Source of the DNA: JAUXLW01 sp964195005
GTDB taxonomy: Bacteria > Actinomycetota > Acidimicrobiia > Spongiisociales > SHLN01
Length of the DNA stretch: 6,743 nucleotides
Reading direction: 5' to 3'
Assembly: GCA_964195005.1 (NCBI GenBank)
Contig: CAXMOO010000175.1
Coordinates: forward strand, 1-6,743
The translations under genes and the position numbers were made by a program. Position 1 is the first letter of the stretch, and the number at the start of each line of letters is the position of its first letter. Under the pieces are notes generated by a model. It was not told where the DNA came from and did not search any database. It saw nothing but the letters and a program-made list of their open reading frames with translations. This document shows, piece after piece, positions 4,921 to 6,743 of this stretch.

Positions 4921-6743
4921 GTGTTTGAGAGATTCACAGAGCGGGCTCGGAGGGTCGTCGTGTTGGCTCAGGAGGAAGCTCGCCTTCTCAATCACAACTA
5001 CATCGGCACAGAGCACATTCTTCTCGGGCTGATCCACGAGGGCGAAGGCGTGGCTGCCAAGGCTCTCGAGACCATGGGTATCGGGCTCGACTCGGTGCGG
5101 CAACAGGTTGTCGACATCATCGGCCAGGGGGCCCAGGCTCCTAGCGGCCATATACCGTTCACACCCCGCGCCAAGAAGGTCCTCGAGCTGTCACTGCGCG
5201 AAGCCCTCCAACTGGGCCACAACTACATCGGGACCGAGCACATTCTTCTGGGGCTCATCCGCGAAGGCGAAGGCGTGGCCGCCCAGGTTCTCCAAAAGCT
5301 CGGAGCCGACCTCCACAAGGTGCGACAGACCGTTATCCAGTTGCTATCCGGTGTCCAGCAGGAAGACGAGCCAAGCGGAGGCGCTCCCAGCAGAGGCCAG
5401 CAGCGTGGCGGCGGTGAGAGCAGCGGAACCGGCTCGGCCGTTCTCGACCAGTTCGGCCGCAACCTCACCCAGCTCGCCAGCGAAGCCAAGCTCGACCCGG
5501 TGATTGGCCGCAGCAACGAGATCGAGCGGGTGATGCAGATCCTGTCACGCCGCACCAAGAACAACCCGGTCTTGATAGGGGAGCCCGGGGTGGGCAAGAC
5601 CGCCATCGTCGAAGGTCTGGCCCTTCGCATCGTGGCCGATGAGGTTCCGGACACGCTGACCGGCAAGCAGCTGTACACGCTGGATCTGGGCGCCCTGGTG
5701 GCCGGTTCCCGCTATCGGGGCGACTTCGAAGAGCGCCTCAAGAAGGTTCTGAAGGAAATCCGTACCCGCGGCGACATCATTCTCTTCATCGACGAGATTC
5801 ACACTCTGGTTGGCGCCGGAGCCGCCGAAGGTGCTATCGACGCCGCCAGCATTCTCAAGCCGATGCTGGCCAGGGGTGAGCTGCAGACCATCGGCGCAAC
5901 CACCCTCGAGGAGTACCGCAAATATCTGGAGAAGGACTCGGCGCTGGAACGCCGTTTCCAGCCGGTCCAGGTGGATGAGCCAACCGTGGCGGAAACCATT
6001 CTCATCCTCAAGGGCTTACGTGACCGCTACGAGACCCATCATCAGGTTTCCTTCACCGACGGATCTCTGGTGTCGGCCGCCAACCTGGCCGATCGCTACA
6101 TCTCCGACCGCTTCCTTCCCGACAAGGCGATCGACCTCATCGATGAGGCAGGCAGCCGCATGCGCCTCAAGCGCACTGCCCGCACCCCCGAGCTGGAGGA
6201 GCTGGCAGGGAAGATCACCGAGCTCCGTGGCCAGAAGTCAGAGGCGGCCCAATCCCAGCAGTACGAGCGGGCTGCCCAGCTCCGCGACCAGGAGCGCACT
6301 CTCATCCAGGAGCGCGCCACCAAGGAGACGGAGTTCACCGACGCGGGTGGCGAGTTCGATGTCGAGATCGACGAAGAGCAAATTGCCGAGGTCCTGGCCC
6401 AGTGGACCGGGATTCCGGTGCAAAGCCTGACTGAAGAAGAGACTCAGAAGCTGCTGCGCATGGAAGATGAGATGCACAAGCGCATCATCGGCCAGCACGA
6501 CGCCATCTCGGCGGTGAGTCGGGCGATTCGCCGCACCCGGTCGGGCCTCAAGGATCCCAAGCGGCCGGCGGGGTCGTTCATCTTCCTCGGGCCGAGTGGT
6601 GTCGGAAAGACAGAGACGGCGAAGGCCCTGGCCGAGTTCCTCTTCGGAGATGAGGACGCCCTCATCCAGATCGACATGTCCGAGTACATGGAGAAGCACA
6701 CTGTGAGCCGCCTGGTGGGCTCGCCGCCCGGCTACGTCGGGTA
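4921..6743 (+). CDS. clpC: ClpC AAA+ unfoldase, 3' end missing
   Basis: The first 607 codons of ClpC, the Hsp100 unfoldase that feeds proteins to the ClpP protease, are present with no stop. Family members have about 810-850 residues. Two Clp_N repeats at about 3-47 and 80-124 share the core HNYIGTEHILLGLI, and a Gly/Ser/Gln-rich linker spans 146-172. The first ATPase domain has Walker A GEPGVGKT (220-227), pore loop GSRYRGDF (262-269), Walker B FIDE (289-292) and a candidate Arg finger at R344-R345. The middle domain holds a UVR motif around 446-459 (YERAAQLRDQER), which marks ClpC rather than ClpB. The second domain shows Walker A GPSGVGKT (557-564) and ends in the GYVG pore loop (604-607). 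The start is GTG with a well-spaced Shine-Dalgarno. The gene is divergent from the polyprenyl synthase gene and appears to have its own promoter. No defect is seen in the part present. Confidence 0.97.
   Translation, partial: MFERFTERARRVVVLAQEEARLLNHNYIGTEHILLGLIHEGEGVAAKALETMGIGLDSVRQQVVDIIGQGAQAPSGHIPFTPRAKKVLELSLREALQLGHNYIGTEHILLGLIREGEGVAAQVLQKLGADLHKVRQTVIQLLSGVQQEDEPSGGAPSRGQQRGGGESSGTGSAVLDQFGRNLTQLASEAKLDPVIGRSNEIERVMQILSRRTKNNPVLIGEPGVGKTAIVEGLALRIVADEVPDTLTGKQLYTLDLGALVAGSRYRGDFEERLKKVLKEIRTRGDIILFIDEIHTLVGAGAAEGAIDAASILKPMLARGELQTIGATTLEEYRKYLEKDSALERRFQPVQVDEPTVAETILILKGLRDRYETHHQVSFTDGSLVSAANLADRYISDRFLPDKAIDLIDEAGSRMRLKRTARTPELEELAGKITELRGQKSEAAQSQQYERAAQLRDQERTLIQERATKETEFTDAGGEFDVEIDEEQIAEVLAQWTGIPVQSLTEEETQKLLRMEDEMHKRIIGQHDAISAVSRAIRRTRSGLKDPKRPAGSFIFLGPSGVGKTETAKALAEFLFGDEDALIQIDMSEYMEKHTVSRLVGSPPGYVG

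Noticed and set aside
5810..6430. A 206-codon plus-strand frame inside clpC
   Set aside because: It is an out-of-frame shadow of clpC with a Ser/Arg/Pro-rich composition typical of shifted GC-rich code.

Overview
The window is high-GC bacterial DNA with four protein-coding genes. It also has a repeat-filled intergenic region and a short, hairpin-rich stretch at its left edge. Protein style and gene content suggest an actinomycete-type bacterium: a double-Clp_N ClpC, a GrcC-like polyprenyl diphosphate synthase, a PlsB-type acyltransferase of about 770 residues, and apparently leaderless starts. An Acidimicrobiia-like lineage is my guess. This is inference from sequence style, not a database match.

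Layout from left to right: 1-147 is non-coding as far as I can see, GC-rich, with several short perfect hairpins. 148-1023 (+) encodes a UbiA-superfamily membrane prenyltransferase, probably MenA-like. It converges, with only 3 bases between stop codons, on 1027-3348 (-), a complete PlsB-type glycerol-3-phosphate acyltransferase. Upstream of plsB on the same strand, 47 bases away, is 3396-4394 (-), a complete trans-polyprenyl diphosphate synthase with both Asp-rich motifs. 4395-4920 is a 526-base divergent intergenic region. It carries a degenerate 67-bp tandem repeat built from alternating inverted CTGCTCGG/CCGAGCAG arms, a separate strong hairpin, and the clpC promoter and leader. clpC starts with GTG at 4921 (+) and runs off the right edge at codon 607, inside the pore loop of the second AAA+ domain.

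Functionally, the first three genes make a membrane-lipid group. The polyprenyl diphosphate synthase makes the chain, the UbiA enzyme could attach it to an aromatic head group (a menaquinone-type pathway), and PlsB makes the first acylated phospholipid precursor. ClpC is a protein-quality-control unfoldase with its own promoter and no obvious link to them.

I found no clear undescribed multi-gene system. The features most worth checking are non-coding: the repeat cluster, two back-to-back hairpins filling the predicted clpC 5' leader (one holding the Shine-Dalgarno in its loop), and the same TACACT-N6-start arrangement before both minus-strand genes, which suggests leaderless mRNAs.
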